The translations under genes were made by a program, and so were the position numbers. Source: Desulfobacteraceae bacterium (lineage in GTDB: Bacteria; Desulfobacterota; Desulfobacteria; Desulfobacterales; Desulfobacteraceae). Taken from it: a stretch of DNA of 64,000 bases. The stretch spans positions 1 to 64,000 of the forward strand of contig JAAELK010000423.1 of assembly GCA_024226935.1 (NCBI GenBank), written 5' to 3'. How positions within the stretch are numbered: the first letter of the stretch is position 1; every line of letters begins with the position of its first letter. Of the stretch, positions 27,111-36,144 are shown piece by piece. The notes under the pieces were generated by a model. It saw only the letters and a program-made list of their open reading frames with translations, did no database searches and was not told where the DNA came from.

Positions 27111-29009
27111 TCAGTTTTTGAGGCCATTCTTATATCGGTTTAGTTTTCGGTAAAGCGTGGCCCGTGAGATTCCTAAAATTTTGGCAGTTTCAGCCATGTT
27201 TTGCTTAGTCTGTTCCAGGGTTGCAAAAATCATGTTTTTATTCATTTGCTCCAGGGTGCCAGGGGCTGCCCCGGATTCGGTTGGCTTCGATAACGGAAGG
27301 TTGAGGTGGGCAGTATCCAGAACATTGTTTTCACAAAGTTGAAGGGCACGTTGGATGCAGTTTTCAAGTTCCCTTACATTTCCCGGCCAACGGTAGGAGC
27401 ACAGGGCCAGGATGGCCTCGGGGGAAAGCCTGGGTGGGTTTGAAGAATGTTCAGCCAGGAATAACCGGATCAGGGTTAGAATATCTTCTTGTCCCCGCTC
27501 TTTTAAGGGGGGGATGGGAATTGGGAATACATTCAGGCGGTAATAGAGATCTTCTCGGAACCGGCCATCCTGGATGGCCTGGATCAGATCTACATGGGTT
27601 GCGGCAATGATACGTGTCTGGATGCGGACAGGTTTGTTGGCACCTATGCGATAGACTTCCCTTGTCTGGAGTACCCTGAGTAGCTTTACCTGCATGTTGT
27701 GGGGCATGTCTCCGATTTCGTCCAATAGTACGGTGCCCTTGCCAGCCAGTTCGAATTTGCCTGGTTTTCCTCCTTTGGCACCACCGGTAAAGGTGCCGTC
27801 CATATAGCCGAACAGTTCACTTTCCAGAAGATTGGCCGGAATGGCGCCGCAGTTTATGGGGATAAAGGGTTGTCCCGTGCGCCGGCTCTGGTTGTGGATG
27901 GCCTGGGCAAAGAGTTCCTTGCCCGTACCTGTTTCTCCGAGGAGTAAGACAGTGGTGTCGGAGGACGCTGCTCGTTTGGCGAGGGTCACAGCCTTGGTGA
28001 AGTGGGGGGAAGTCCCGGTAAGATTGTCAAAGGTGAACAGGGCCCGGGTGCCTGCAATGGTATCGGCCATTTGATAAACCTCATCCATCCGGTCAAAGGT
28101 GATCATAGCCCCCAGAGGTTCTCCATTCTCTGAAGAAACCAATTGGACAGAGCCGATCAGGGAGAGTTCTTCTTTTCCAAGGATCAGGCGGTATTCCCGA
28201 TTGATCCAGGCCCCTGGATTTGAGGTAACATTTTTAAGATCAATGTCCAGATTATTGAGAATAGACAGTGGTTTTCCCTCAAGCCCTTCCATGCCCAGTA
28301 TTGCCCTGGCCTTCCGGTTGACCCTCCATATATACTTGTCCTTTTTAATTACAATCAGGCCATTTCTTGCCGTTGTCATTGCCTGATCCAGAAAATGAAG
28401 ATTCAGGGATAGTTCCCGGTTTCTGCGGATTACCCGTAACTGCTGTTCTGCCGCTCTGGCTGCTGTGGTTACCATGAACAGGGTATGGGGATGGGTTTCT
28501 GCTGAAGATCCTGCCACTGCAATTACACCGATGAGTTCCTTGTTTTTACCGAAAATGGGGGCGGAAGAACTTGTCAGGTCGTGGACCTGACGGCAATAAT
28601 GTTCTGCTCCTGATAGCTGGATGGGGATTTGGAGGGTCAAAGCCAGAGAAATGGCACTGGTGCCCACATCATTTTCCATCCACCGAAATCCCGGGGTACA
28701 ATTGGTCCTGCTGGCGATGTTGCCCATGGAAGGACTGGATTCCACATGGAGGATATAGCCGTCACGATCCACAGCAGAGATAAAATATTCTTTTGGGGCC
28801 AACAGGGACTGGAACTCTTTGAACTGGGGGATGAGGATATCCAACAGGGGCTGATTTTTTTTTCTCCGTCGGGCAAGATTCTTTTGGGAGAGGCATCCCT
28901 GCACAGGATCACGGTGTACAGGATCTATACCATATGCTGCTGAACGTTTGAAGGAGAGACGGATTTGCTCTTGCAAATCTTTTGAATCTATCAGTTTTCC
29001 CTTTTTCAT
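27111..29009 (-). CDS. AcoR-like sigma-54-dependent transcriptional activator
   Basis: This 632-residue activator has an N-terminal GAF region (about 60-200), a PAS-like domain (about 205-310), a central AAA+ domain (about 325-560) and a Fis-type HTH (AETAKILGISRATLYRKLNR). AAA+ motifs: Walker A LLLGETGTGKELFAQ, the sigma-54 contact loop as DGTFTGGAKGG (usual GAFTGA), Walker B GTVLLDEIGDMP, and the arginine-finger region FREDLYYRLNVFPIPIP. The operon at 29495-35318 is divergent and carries a sigma-54 promoter plus twin palindromes, so it is the likely target. No receiver domain: it is expected to bind a ligand directly. Confidence 0.92.
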   Translation of the reverse strand: MKKGKLIDSKDLQEQIRLSFKRSAAYGIDPVHRDPVQGCLSQKNLARRRKKNQPLLDILIPQFKEFQSLLAPKEYFISAVDRDGYILHVESSPSMGNIASRTNCTPGFRWMENDVGTSAISLALTLQIPIQLSGAEHYCRQVHDLTSSSAPIFGKNKELIGVIAVAGSSAETHPHTLFMVTTAARAAEQQLRVIRRNRELSLNLHFLDQAMTTARNGLIVIKKDKYIWRVNRKARAILGMEGLEGKPLSILNNLDIDLKNVTSNPGAWINREYRLILGKEELSLIGSVQLVSSENGEPLGAMITFDRMDEVYQMADTIAGTRALFTFDNLTGTSPHFTKAVTLAKRAASSDTTVLLLGETGTGKELFAQAIHNQSRRTGQPFIPINCGAIPANLLESELFGYMDGTFTGGAKGGKPGKFELAGKGTVLLDEIGDMPHNMQVKLLRVLQTREVYRIGANKPVRIQTRIIAATHVDLIQAIQDGRFREDLYYRLNVFPIPIPPLKERGQEDILTLIRLFLAEHSSNPPRLSPEAILALCSYRWPGNVRELENCIQRALQLCENNVLDTAHLNLPLSKPTESGAAPGTLEQMNKNMIFATLEQTKQNMAETAKILGISRATLYRKLNRYKNGLKN

Positions 29010-29158
29010 ATCATTGCCTTTTTATATGTCCGATATTTAAGGTCATGGACCCTTTTAAATTTTCGGGGGAATGATATCTTATGATCGTGTTATGGTCAAT
29101 GGGTTGTGCTAAAAGTCTTTATATTTCAGTGTCATAGAATAAAAGTCATATTCTAATA

Positions 29159-29173
29159 TCTCATTTTGAGACA
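29159..29173. promoter_or_regulatory. Activator binding site 1 (TCTCA-N3-TGAGA)
   Basis: TCTCATTTTGAGA followed by CA is a 5+3+5 palindrome. A second copy with the same arms and CA extension lies 89 bp downstream. Both are upstream of the sigma-54 promoter at 29396, in the position expected for an enhancer site. Confidence 0.65.
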
Positions 29174-29247
29174 TGTAGCATTTTGTATAAAATCAGGGAG
29201 TTTTTGTGTATTTCGGGGGCTGTTTTATCGTTCAATGATGGATTTAT

Positions 29248-29262
29248 TCTCAAAATGAGACA
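29248..29262. promoter_or_regulatory. Activator binding site 2 (TCTCA-N3-TGAGA)
   Basis: TCTCAAAATGAGA followed by CA repeats site 1 with inverted central bases. It lies about 134 bp upstream of the -12 element, a usual enhancer distance. Confidence 0.65.
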
Positions 29263-29277
29263 GGTTATGTTATTTTT

Positions 29278-29296
29278 GAGTTGATCTTTTCAACTC
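29278..29296. other. 7-bp inverted repeat between enhancer and promoter
   Basis: GAGTTGA-TCTTT-TCAACTC, a separate palindrome with different arms from the activator sites. It has no T-run, so it is not a terminator. It could bind another regulator or IHF-independent factor; function unknown. Confidence 0.35.
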
Positions 29297-29395
29297 CATA
29301 ACATCGAATATTTCTTAATGCAGTAAAGTATAATGCCTGGAATTTAAGTGTTTTGTATAAAGACTGTTCCGATAAAGATTATTTTTCCACGGGTC

Positions 29396-29411
29396 TGGTC
29401 CGTTTCTTGCC
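29396..29411 (+). promoter_or_regulatory. Sigma-54 promoter of the catabolic operon
   Basis: TGGTCCGTTTCTTGCC matches TGGCACG-N4-TTGC at the GG and GC cores with correct 10-bp spacing; positions 4 and 5 differ. The predicted start near 29421 gives a leader of about 74 nt before the TTG start. Confidence 0.75.
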
Positions 29412-29494
29412 AAAGCAAATATTTAATGAATTATCGTGCTGATGAAGACAGTCATAAATAGGGTCTATTCAGCCAGACAATAGGGAGGTAGCGT

Positions 29495-30625
29495 TTGAAA
29501 TCCATTGATATCATGGTAATTGGTGGCGGTCTTTCCGGTGCTGCTCTGGCATTGGGGCTTGTCCGTCAAAAGGTCGGGAAGGTGATGCTTTTGGACCAGC
29601 ATCTACCGAGCCAGAGATTGTCCCGGGGAAATTTTGGATTGACCTGGTTTATGTGCAAAGGGGCGGAAAATCCAGCCTATGCTGCCTGGTGTCGTATGGC
29701 GACCCGAGAATGGCCTGAATTTGCAGCCCAACTGGAAGCTTTGACCGGGTATGATGTGGAGTTGGAATGGAAGGGTGGGGCGGTTCAGGCCTTCGGTCGG
29801 GAAGAGTTCGATGTCCATGCCGCTTCCATTAAGAAGATCGGGACAGCCTGTGAAGAGGCGGGTCTGGATTATCCTGTACAGATGCTTACCAGGGAGCAGA
29901 CCCAGGATCTGATTCCGGATATGTCTTTGGGAGAAGAGGTAAGTGGTGCAATGTATACCAAAGAACAGGGGCATGTAAATCCTCTTAAGCTTCTGGCTGC
30001 TATGCGGTCTGCTTTTCAGAAAAAAGGCGGGATCTTCCATGGTGGCACCACCGTCCGGAAGATAACACCTTTGAAAAATGCAAGCATCGCGGTGTCCACC
30101 GGGGAGGGTGATTTTTCCTGCGGCCGGGTTGTGGTGGCAGCTGGCCATGGTTGTGCCAGGCTGCTCAACCCCCTTGGTGAGACCCCTGTGATTTATCCCC
30201 AGCGGGGACAGCTCATGGTGACAGACCGCTATCCCCGCTGTCTTCCTTTTCCATTCCTAAGTGTCAGGCAGACCAACGACGGCACCTTCATGATAGGTTT
30301 GTCTTCGGAAGATACTGCCATGGATACCAATGTTACTCCCCGGGCCATGAATACCCAGGCCAAAAATGCCATTCGCCTTTTTCCAAAGCTTGCCAAGCTC
30401 AATTGGGTCAGGGCCTGGGGTGCTGTCCGGGTAATGACGCCCGATGGTGCTCCCATTTACAGTAGGGTCAAGGGTCATGAAAATCTTTTCATGATAGCCC
30501 AGCACAGTGGGCTATCTTTAGCTCCTGTTATGGCAAGTCGTGTTGCCCCCTGGATTCTGGGAAATTCTGTATCGGGCAGTCAGCAATTTATTTCACAATT
30601 TTCCAATGGACGGTTTCATGTTTAA
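29495..30625 (+). CDS. FAD-dependent amino-acid dehydrogenase, catalytic subunit (DadA/HcnC/LhpB-like)
   Basis: This 376-residue flavoprotein starts with the FAD Rossmann motif DIMVIGGGLSGAALALGL. The body has GYDVELEWKGG, EQGHVNPLKLLAAM, VVVAAGHGCARLL, YPQRGQLMVTDRYP and the C-terminal APVMASRVAPWIL. This is the D-amino-acid dehydrogenase fold, as in LhpB (D-hydroxyproline dehydrogenase), HcnC and SoxB. Start is TTG at 29495, 6 nt after GGAGG (29484-29488). Its two partner genes follow in LhpB-LhpF-LhpE order, so it is probably one subunit of a heteromeric, membrane- or quinone-linked dehydrogenase. Substrate unknown. Confidence 0.8.
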   Translation: MKSIDIMVIGGGLSGAALALGLVRQKVGKVMLLDQHLPSQRLSRGNFGLTWFMCKGAENPAYAAWCRMATREWPEFAAQLEALTGYDVELEWKGGAVQAFGREEFDVHAASIKKIGTACEEAGLDYPVQMLTREQTQDLIPDMSLGEEVSGAMYTKEQGHVNPLKLLAAMRSAFQKKGGIFHGGTTVRKITPLKNASIAVSTGEGDFSCGRVVVAAGHGCARLLNPLGETPVIYPQRGQLMVTDRYPRCLPFPFLSVRQTNDGTFMIGLSSEDTAMDTNVTPRAMNTQAKNAIRLFPKLAKLNWVRAWGAVRVMTPDGAPIYSRVKGHENLFMIAQHSGLSLAPVMASRVAPWILGNSVSGSQQFISQFSNGRFHV

Positions 30626-30914
30626 GCCAGAGAAAAATAATAATATAGATAAAGTGTCCCTTACCCTTGATGGAAAGCAGATTTTTCTGCCTGCCGCCAC
30701 CAGCGTAGCTGCCGGTCTTTTGGGAATTAATGAGCCTGTTTCAAAAATTTCTTCTACATCGGGAAAACCCTGTTCTCCCTATTGTCTCATGGGTGTTTGT
30801 TTTGAATGTACCATGGAAATTGACGGGATAAAACGCCAGGCCTGTCTGACCGAGGTTGAAGAGGGAATGGAGATCAACCGGGGCCTTAAGGGGGCAGAGG
30901 AGAAAGGAAAATGA
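30618..30914 (+). CDS. [2Fe-2S] subunit of amino-acid dehydrogenase (HcnA/LhpF-like)
   Basis: This protein of about 98 residues has a ferredoxin-like fold with CxxxxCxxC plus a distal Cys: PYCLMGVCFECTMEIDG and RQACLTEVEEG. Such small proteins form the electron bridge between the two flavin subunits of LhpBEF/HcnABC dehydrogenases. The start overlaps the preceding gene by 8 nt, with GGACGG upstream; ATG 30606 is an alternative. It overlaps the following gene by 4 nt. Confidence 0.82.
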   Translation: MFKPEKNNNIDKVSLTLDGKQIFLPAATSVAAGLLGINEPVSKISSTSGKPCSPYCLMGVCFECTMEIDGIKRQACLTEVEEGMEINRGLKGAEEKGK

Positions 30915-32332
30915 GTCGTTATGATGTGATTATTATCGGAGCCGGGCCTGCCGGGCTTTCGGCCGGGGCCGTTCTGGGAGAAATGGGGTTAAATGTTCTG
31001 GTTCTGGATGAACAGTCAGTTGTGGGTGGGCAGATTTACCGCCGTATTGAAACTGCCCCTGAACATCGGTTGAAGTTTTTTGGCAGGGATTACAGCCGGG
31101 GGCTTGCCCTGGCCGACCGATTTAAAAAGTCAGGGGCAAAATTTGAAGGAAGTGCCACGGTCTGGCAGGCGGAGTCGGACGGAAGTGTCTGTTATTCCAG
31201 GAGGGGAAAATCAAAAATGGTATGGGCCAATTATATCCTTGTGGCCACAGGTGCCATGGAACGGCCGGTTCCCCTGCCGGGGTGGACATTGTCCGGGGTT
31301 ATGGGGGCAGGAGCCGCCAATGCCCTGGCCAAGGAAGCAGGCCTGGTCCCCGCCGGAAGGGTGGTGTTGGCCGGCAGTGGTCCCTTGCTGTTGCTGGAGG
31401 CATCTCTTCTGCTCAAAAAAGGGGTAGATCTTCTGGCCGTTCTGGAAACAACCCCGGTTATGCCCCCGGTGGCTGCCCTGCCCAAAGGGGTTCAGGCTAT
31501 TTTAGATCCCGGGCTTTTGTTTAAAGGTTTGAAGATCTTAAGAGAAATTAAAAAATCAAAGATCCAGCATTATAAAGGGGTGAAAGATATTCGGGTCATT
31601 GGAACAGATGGGCTTGAATCGGTGGAGGCTATGCACAAGGAGAATCATCTTAATTTTACAGCCGATATCCTGCTGGTGCATTTCGGGGTGATTCCCAACA
31701 CCCATATGGTCAGACAGATGGGTTGTGCCATGGAATGGGATCACATCGGCCGGTTCTGGCAGCCCAAATGTGATGAATGGGGACGAACTATTTTTGAACG
31801 GGTCTTTACCGCCGGGGACGGGGCTGGAGTATCAGGTGCCGGGGCAGCAGCATTCAAAGGAGAACTTGCAGCCCTGGAAATTGCCAGGTGTCTTGGGATT
31901 TTAAATAGCTCGGACCGGGATCGGTTTGCAGCATCGGTAAAAAAGGCAATAAAACAGGATGGCTTTGCCAGGCCTTTCATCGATCATCTCTTTGCTCCGA
32001 GGTTTGATGATAGCTGGTTTGAAGATGAAACTATGATATGCCGGTGTGAAAATATCACCGTGGGAGAGATCCGGCGGGTGGTGGCGCAAGGGGTAAAGGA
32101 TGTCAATGAAGTCAAGGTTATCACCCGGTGCGGTATGGGGCCCTGCCAGGGACGTATGTGCGGGCCGGCCCTGGCGGAAGTGGTGGGACAGGCTCTGTCT
32201 ATTTGTCCGGAAGATGCAGGGTTGTTGCGGATCAGACCGCCCGTAAAGCCGGTACCCTTGGAAGAAATTGCATCCATGGATATGGGGTCGGACGGGGGCA
32301 TGGATGCTAACTGGCTGCTTGATAAAAAATAA
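30911..32332 (+). CDS. FAD/NAD-fold subunit of amino-acid dehydrogenase (HcnB/LhpE-like)
   Basis: This 473-residue pyridine-nucleotide-disulfide-oxidoreductase-type flavoprotein has the N-terminal FAD motif [20 protein letters not shown], an ATG motif ([17 protein letters not shown]), a second Rossmann ([17 protein letters not shown]), and a C-terminal BFD-like [2Fe-2S] domain with [15 protein letters not shown] and [15 protein letters not shown]. This architecture is diagnostic of LhpE/HcnB/OoxA subunits. With the two genes before it, it makes a three-subunit dehydrogenase oxidising a D- or N-substituted amino acid to an imine. Confidence 0.85.
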   Translation: MSRYDVIIIGAGPAGLSAGAVLGEMGLNVLVLDEQSVVGGQIYRRIETAPEHRLKFFGRDYSRGLALADRFKKSGAKFEGSATVWQAESDGSVCYSRRGKSKMVWANYILVATGAMERPVPLPGWTLSGVMGAGAANALAKEAGLVPAGRVVLAGSGPLLLLEASLLLKKGVDLLAVLETTPVMPPVAALPKGVQAILDPGLLFKGLKILREIKKSKIQHYKGVKDIRVIGTDGLESVEAMHKENHLNFTADILLVHFGVIPNTHMVRQMGCAMEWDHIGRFWQPKCDEWGRTIFERVFTAGDGAGVSGAGAAAFKGELAALEIARCLGILNSSDRDRFAASVKKAIKQDGFARPFIDHLFAPRFDDSWFEDETMICRCENITVGEIRRVVAQGVKDVNEVKVITRCGMGPCQGRMCGPALAEVVGQALSICPEDAGLLRIRPPVKPVPLEEIASMDMGSDGGMDANWLLDKK

Positions 32333-32357
32333 TAGATATAAAAAGAGAGGAGAGAGG

Positions 32358-32714
32358 ATGAGTACAATTAAACGCATGGAAATATCCCGACGAATGAGTA
32401 AAATTGTGGTGCATAATAATACCATCTACCTGTGTGGCCAGGTGGCCAAAGATGGCAGTCTGCCCATCATTGGCCAGGCCGAAAGTATGCTGGCAAGGGT
32501 GGATGCGCTGCTGGAACAGGCAGGAAGTGATAGGAAGCATATTCTTTCTGCCACTGTTTATCTAAAGAATATCCAGGATTTTGAAGAGATTAACAGGGTG
32601 TGGGATCAATGGATTCCCGAGGGCCATGCTCCGGCCCGGGCATGTGTGGAAGCAAAAATAGCCAGGGAAGACCTGCTGGTTGAGATCTCTGTGACGGCTG
32701 TCCTGAAGGAATAA
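32358..32714 (+). CDS. RidA family reactive-imine deaminase
   Basis: This 118-residue YjgF/RidA-fold protein has [40 protein letters not shown] and the catalytic-Arg segment [20 protein letters not shown]. RidA proteins hydrolyse enamines and imines made by amino-acid oxidation, so its place directly after an amino-acid dehydrogenase is logical. ATG 32358 follows AGAGAGG; a longer frame lies inside the preceding gene and is rejected. Confidence 0.92.
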   Translation: MSTIKRMEISRRMSKIVVHNNTIYLCGQVAKDGSLPIIGQAESMLARVDALLEQAGSDRKHILSATVYLKNIQDFEEINRVWDQWIPEGHAPARACVEAKIAREDLLVEISVTAVLKE

Positions 32715-32775
32715 TTCCCGGGAAAAATTCGGTGCATTTTATTTTACAATTCAATATCTGAAGGGGAGAGTTTTA

Positions 32776-34194
32776 ATGAGTTTAACTGTTATCATCCTGC
32801 TGAGTACTTTGTTGATATTAGGCAGCACCTATTTTATTACCTATCTCATCAATTATCGGTCCAAAACCACCAGTGAAGATTGGTCCATCGGCGGCAGGAA
32901 TCTGCCCACCTATGTGATCATAGGCACCCAGTTTGCCAGTGCAGCCGGGGGGGGGGTCCTTGTAGCGCTGGTAGGCCTTGGCTACAAGGCCGGCTTGTCC
33001 ACCATGACTTACGGGATCATAGTTGTTATTCCATTTATCATTTTGACCTTTCTTGCCAAATGGTTGAGGACAAATAAGTTCTCTACCATTCCTGATATCT
33101 TTGCTCATATATATGGTGAGCATAAGGGCATTGCTCTGGTGTCAGCCTTGCTGACCCTGATCGTTCCGTTCGGATGGATTACCGCACAACTTGTGGCTTT
33201 TGGTAAACTTTATTCTGCCATCACTGGTCTGGAATCCGCCTACCTGATGATGATAATTACCGGTATCAGCTTGGTTTTTGTTATGCCGTCAGGTCTGAAA
33301 ACCGTTGCCTGGACAGATTTTTTCTTTGCCTGTTTCATGCTTGTGATCTGTTTTATCGTGACTATGGGCGCCCTGGATATGGCCGGTGGCTGGGCCCATG
33401 TGTTGACCAGGGTACCAGAGCAGAATGTGGCTCTTCCCGGAGGATTTTTCAGCGTAGGTGGTTTTACCGTGCTGCTCTGGTTTTTTTCCGCCCTGCCCGG
33501 CGGTGTTACCAACCAGATCTATTACCAGCGTATCAGTGCCATTAAAAATCCAAATCAGGTCAGGATCAGCCTGATTGGTGCGGCCATTGCCTTGATTGCT
33601 TCCATTGTCTGGGCCTTCATGATGGGCTGCATCATCCGTTCTTTGAATCCGGGACTTGAATCGGAAATGGCTACGGGATGGCTGCTCACCCAGTTGCCCA
33701 TCTGGCTGCTGGCTTTGTTTGCAGGTCTCATTGTTGCCACTATTATTTCCACGACCTCCAGTGCCTGCCAGACTGTTGTTCTGAACATTACCCGGGATAT
33801 CTACTTAAAACTCATGGTGGATGAACCTGAGGAGAAAAAATTGATAGTTTTGTCCAGGCTGCTTTCGGTAGCGGTTATGGTTATAGCCTGTTCCATGTCT
33901 ATTTGGTTTCCAGAAACTTTGAAATGGCTTGTTTATACCTATGCATTTTCAGCAGCCGGTCTTCTGGCACCTATTTTTCTTGGATATATTTACCGGGACA
34001 GGGGCTTTATTACTCAGAATGCGGTGTTGAGCTCCATGATCGTTGGTATAGTGGTTTGTATTTTTACTAAACAATTTTCCACCATTATCCCCTTTGCTGT
34101 ATGGGGAATTTTAGGCTCTTTTATCACCATTTATCTGGTGAGTATGGTTGAAGGGACGAAAAAAGAGAAATTAGAAGAGAGGAAGGTTCGATGA
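32776..34194 (+). CDS. Sodium:solute symporter (SSS family)
   Basis: This 472-residue carrier has about 13 membrane helices. Family landmarks: the N-terminal SIGGRNLPTYVIIGTQFASAAGGGVLVAL, the region GSMTYGI-like TMTYGIIVVIPFI, and the sodium-site helix ALFAGLIVATIISTTSSACQTVVLNITRD. Related carriers move proline, pantothenate or betaines with sodium. Position between ridA and the enolase-superfamily gene makes it the likely uptake system for the operon substrate. It overlaps the next gene by 4 nt. Confidence 0.9.
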   Translation: MSLTVIILLSTLLILGSTYFITYLINYRSKTTSEDWSIGGRNLPTYVIIGTQFASAAGGGVLVALVGLGYKAGLSTMTYGIIVVIPFIILTFLAKWLRTNKFSTIPDIFAHIYGEHKGIALVSALLTLIVPFGWITAQLVAFGKLYSAITGLESAYLMMIITGISLVFVMPSGLKTVAWTDFFFACFMLVICFIVTMGALDMAGGWAHVLTRVPEQNVALPGGFFSVGGFTVLLWFFSALPGGVTNQIYYQRISAIKNPNQVRISLIGAAIALIASIVWAFMMGCIIRSLNPGLESEMATGWLLTQLPIWLLALFAGLIVATIISTTSSACQTVVLNITRDIYLKLMVDEPEEKKLIVLSRLLSVAVMVIACSMSIWFPETLKWLVYTYAFSAAGLLAPIFLGYIYRDRGFITQNAVLSSMIVGIVVCIFTKQFSTIIPFAVWGILGSFITIYLVSMVEGTKKEKLEERKVR

Positions 34195-35318
34195 AAATCA
34201 TATCCATTGATATTAAATTTTTGAAAGTTCCGTTGAAAAGGCCCTATGTATTGTCAGCTTATTACGGTACACTTTATGATACCTGCCCCATTGTTGTTAA
34301 GATTGAGACGGATGCCGGTATAACAGGGTATGGGGAGACTGATCCTTTGGGGCTGTTCACCGGTGAAACTCCTGAAACCGTTGTTTGTGTGTTAAAACAT
34401 TATCTGGCTCCGGCTCTTATAGGCAGCGATCCCACCAATATTGCAGGTCTTCACAGGATTATGGACGCAACGGTAAAGGATATGTTCCTGGCCAAGGCAG
34501 CCCTGGATATTGCTGCCCATGATATCCTGGGAAAAACCGCCAACCTGTCTGTGGGCACTCTTCTGGGGGGACGGCTGAGAGAATCTCTTCCCATCATGGG
34601 GTCTATTGGGGGAGGATCTCCTGAAACCAATGCCCGGGAAGCCATGGGCATGGTCAGGGCCGGATACGGGGCCATCATGATCAAGGTCGGCGGCAGTGAT
34701 ATTGGCTATGATCTGGAACGGACACAGGAAATACGAAAGGCTGTGGGTCCTGATATGCCCCTGATCCTGGATGCCAACCAGGGATGGAACGTCAGAACCT
34801 CAATGAATTTTCTTAAGATGGTGGAGTCATGCTGCATCGAGATTTTTGAGCAGCCAGTTCCGGCTGCAGATATCCGGGGATTAAAACGGATCCATGAGAA
34901 TACCGATGTCATGATATCTGCAGATGAAAGCCTGCTGTCCATGGAACATGCCAAACAATTGATCCAGAGTCAGGCCGTGGATATATTCAGTATCAAGGTC
35001 AGTAAAAACGGCGGGATCTTCCCCACCCGGCAGATTATAGAACTGGCAGGCAATTTCGGTATCGATATTTTGTTCAATTCAATGATAGAAGAAGGCATTA
35101 CCCAGGCGGCAAGTTTCGCATTGGGAGTTGCCACCAAAAATCTTTATCCCAGCGGCCATGCCTATTTTTCACCCACCCGTCTTGAAGCTGATATTACAGA
35201 TTTTTCAGGGTTTATTGACAATGGTAGTATTTGTATTCCCGCCACCCCGGGACTTGGTATCCGGGTGGACAACGATAAGCTTGACCGATATACCAAAGAG
35301 GTGATTCATATCAGCTAA
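34191..35318 (+). CDS. Mandelate racemase/muconate lactonizing enzyme family protein
   Basis: This 375-residue enolase-superfamily enzyme has the metal ligands Asp194 (LILDANQGW), Glu220 (EIFEQPVP) and Asp245 (ISADES), with Lys165 (IMIKVGG) and Lys269 (IFSIKVSKNGG) as opposing acid/base residues, the MLE-subgroup pattern. The usual first Lys of the KxK motif is Met here. Relatives include dipeptide epimerases, cis-3-hydroxyproline dehydratase and 4-hydroxyproline-betaine 2-epimerase. In this operon a racemase/epimerase feeding a D-specific dehydrogenase is a good hypothesis; a dehydratase is the alternative. Confidence 0.85.
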   Translation: MKIISIDIKFLKVPLKRPYVLSAYYGTLYDTCPIVVKIETDAGITGYGETDPLGLFTGETPETVVCVLKHYLAPALIGSDPTNIAGLHRIMDATVKDMFLAKAALDIAAHDILGKTANLSVGTLLGGRLRESLPIMGSIGGGSPETNAREAMGMVRAGYGAIMIKVGGSDIGYDLERTQEIRKAVGPDMPLILDANQGWNVRTSMNFLKMVESCCIEIFEQPVPAADIRGLKRIHENTDVMISADESLLSMEHAKQLIQSQAVDIFSIKVSKNGGIFPTRQIIELAGNFGIDILFNSMIEEGITQAASFALGVATKNLYPSGHAYFSPTRLEADITDFSGFIDNGSICIPATPGLGIRVDNDKLDRYTKEVIHIS

Positions 35319-35345
35319 AATTGATAATGCCTTCGGAGTCACGCC

Positions 35346-36077
35346 GTGGATGGGCCCCTTGGTGAGGGTGTTGAGGGCGATTATAATCAAAAACCCCTTT
35401 ATCGTTTTGATCTATTTGATTGCACTACATTTGTTGAAATGGTTCTGGCTCTGGCCTATACCCGGCCCGAAAGCATAAAAAAGGATCTTTCAGCCTTTGA
35501 AGAGATGGTGAAATTAATTCGCTATGGGAATGGGGAACCTTCTTTTTTAACCCGTAATCACTTCCCCAGTGCAGATTGGATTCCTAACAATACGATTGGT
35601 AATGGCTTGCTCAGGGATGTGAGTCATGAAGTGAGTCTATGGGGATCCGGGGCTGTGGGTCTGGCATTGATTAACAAACAGGGCTGGTATCAACATTTTG
35701 ATGACAAAAATACCCCGATCTGCCTGGTCGATAATGATCTGCCCTATCCAAATTGTGACGGTGGGGTAGATGATCAGGTCAGGGCCCTGGAACAATTAAA
35801 GGTCCAGGCCGAACAAGAGGTTGAAAATGTCCTTGCTGGGATTAATTATTTGCCCCTGTGGCAGATTTTTGTCTTTCCTTCGTTGACCAAAGAGCAGTTG
35901 GCTAATATTCCTTCCGGTTCAATTATTCAATTTGTAAGGCCGCGTTATGATCTTCGCGATTTTATAAATACGCGTATGCATGTTTCCCATCAGGGTATTG
36001 TAATTCAATCTCCTGATAAAGGAACTTTATTGCGCCATGTTTCTTCCAGTTTAAGTAAACGAAAAGTTGTGGGTTGA
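35346..36077 (+). CDS. DUF1460 (amidase-like) protein, 5'-truncated and probably frameshifted
   Basis: This 243-codon frame starting at a GTG matches DUF1460 from DGPLGEGVEGDY through YRFDLFDCTTFVEMVLAL (catalytic-type Cys), HFPSADWIPNN, IPSGSIIQFVRP and HVSHQGIVIQ. Members are lipoprotein or periplasmic enzymes of the NlpC/P60-like type and usually have a signal peptide and a TPW-like segment before GPLGEG. Here there is no signal and no ribosome site. In the next frame just upstream (35320-35343) one reads IDNAFGVTPW, so a one-base deletion near 35345 separates it. The gene begins 27 nt after the preceding stop, so its 5' end appears lost. The C-terminus (KRKVVG) also ends early. Confidence 0.6.
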   Translation: MDGPLGEGVEGDYNQKPLYRFDLFDCTTFVEMVLALAYTRPESIKKDLSAFEEMVKLIRYGNGEPSFLTRNHFPSADWIPNNTIGNGLLRDVSHEVSLWGSGAVGLALINKQGWYQHFDDKNTPICLVDNDLPYPNCDGGVDDQVRALEQLKVQAEQEVENVLAGINYLPLWQIFVFPSLTKEQLANIPSGSIIQFVRPRYDLRDFINTRMHVSHQGIVIQSPDKGTLLRHVSSSLSKRKVVG

Positions 36078-36115
36078 TCTTATCTTTAAGGGTTAATTTA
36101 ACTTTTAATTCAGGG

Positions 36116-36144
36116 TTGACTTTAAAATTTTTTGTGAGTAAGTA
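36116..36144 (+). promoter_or_regulatory. Promoter of the tetR-acyl-CoA synthetase operon
   Basis: TTGACT (36116-36121), 17 bp, TAAGTA (36139-36144). It overlaps the palindrome listed next and precedes the TetR start by 53 nt. Confidence 0.5.
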
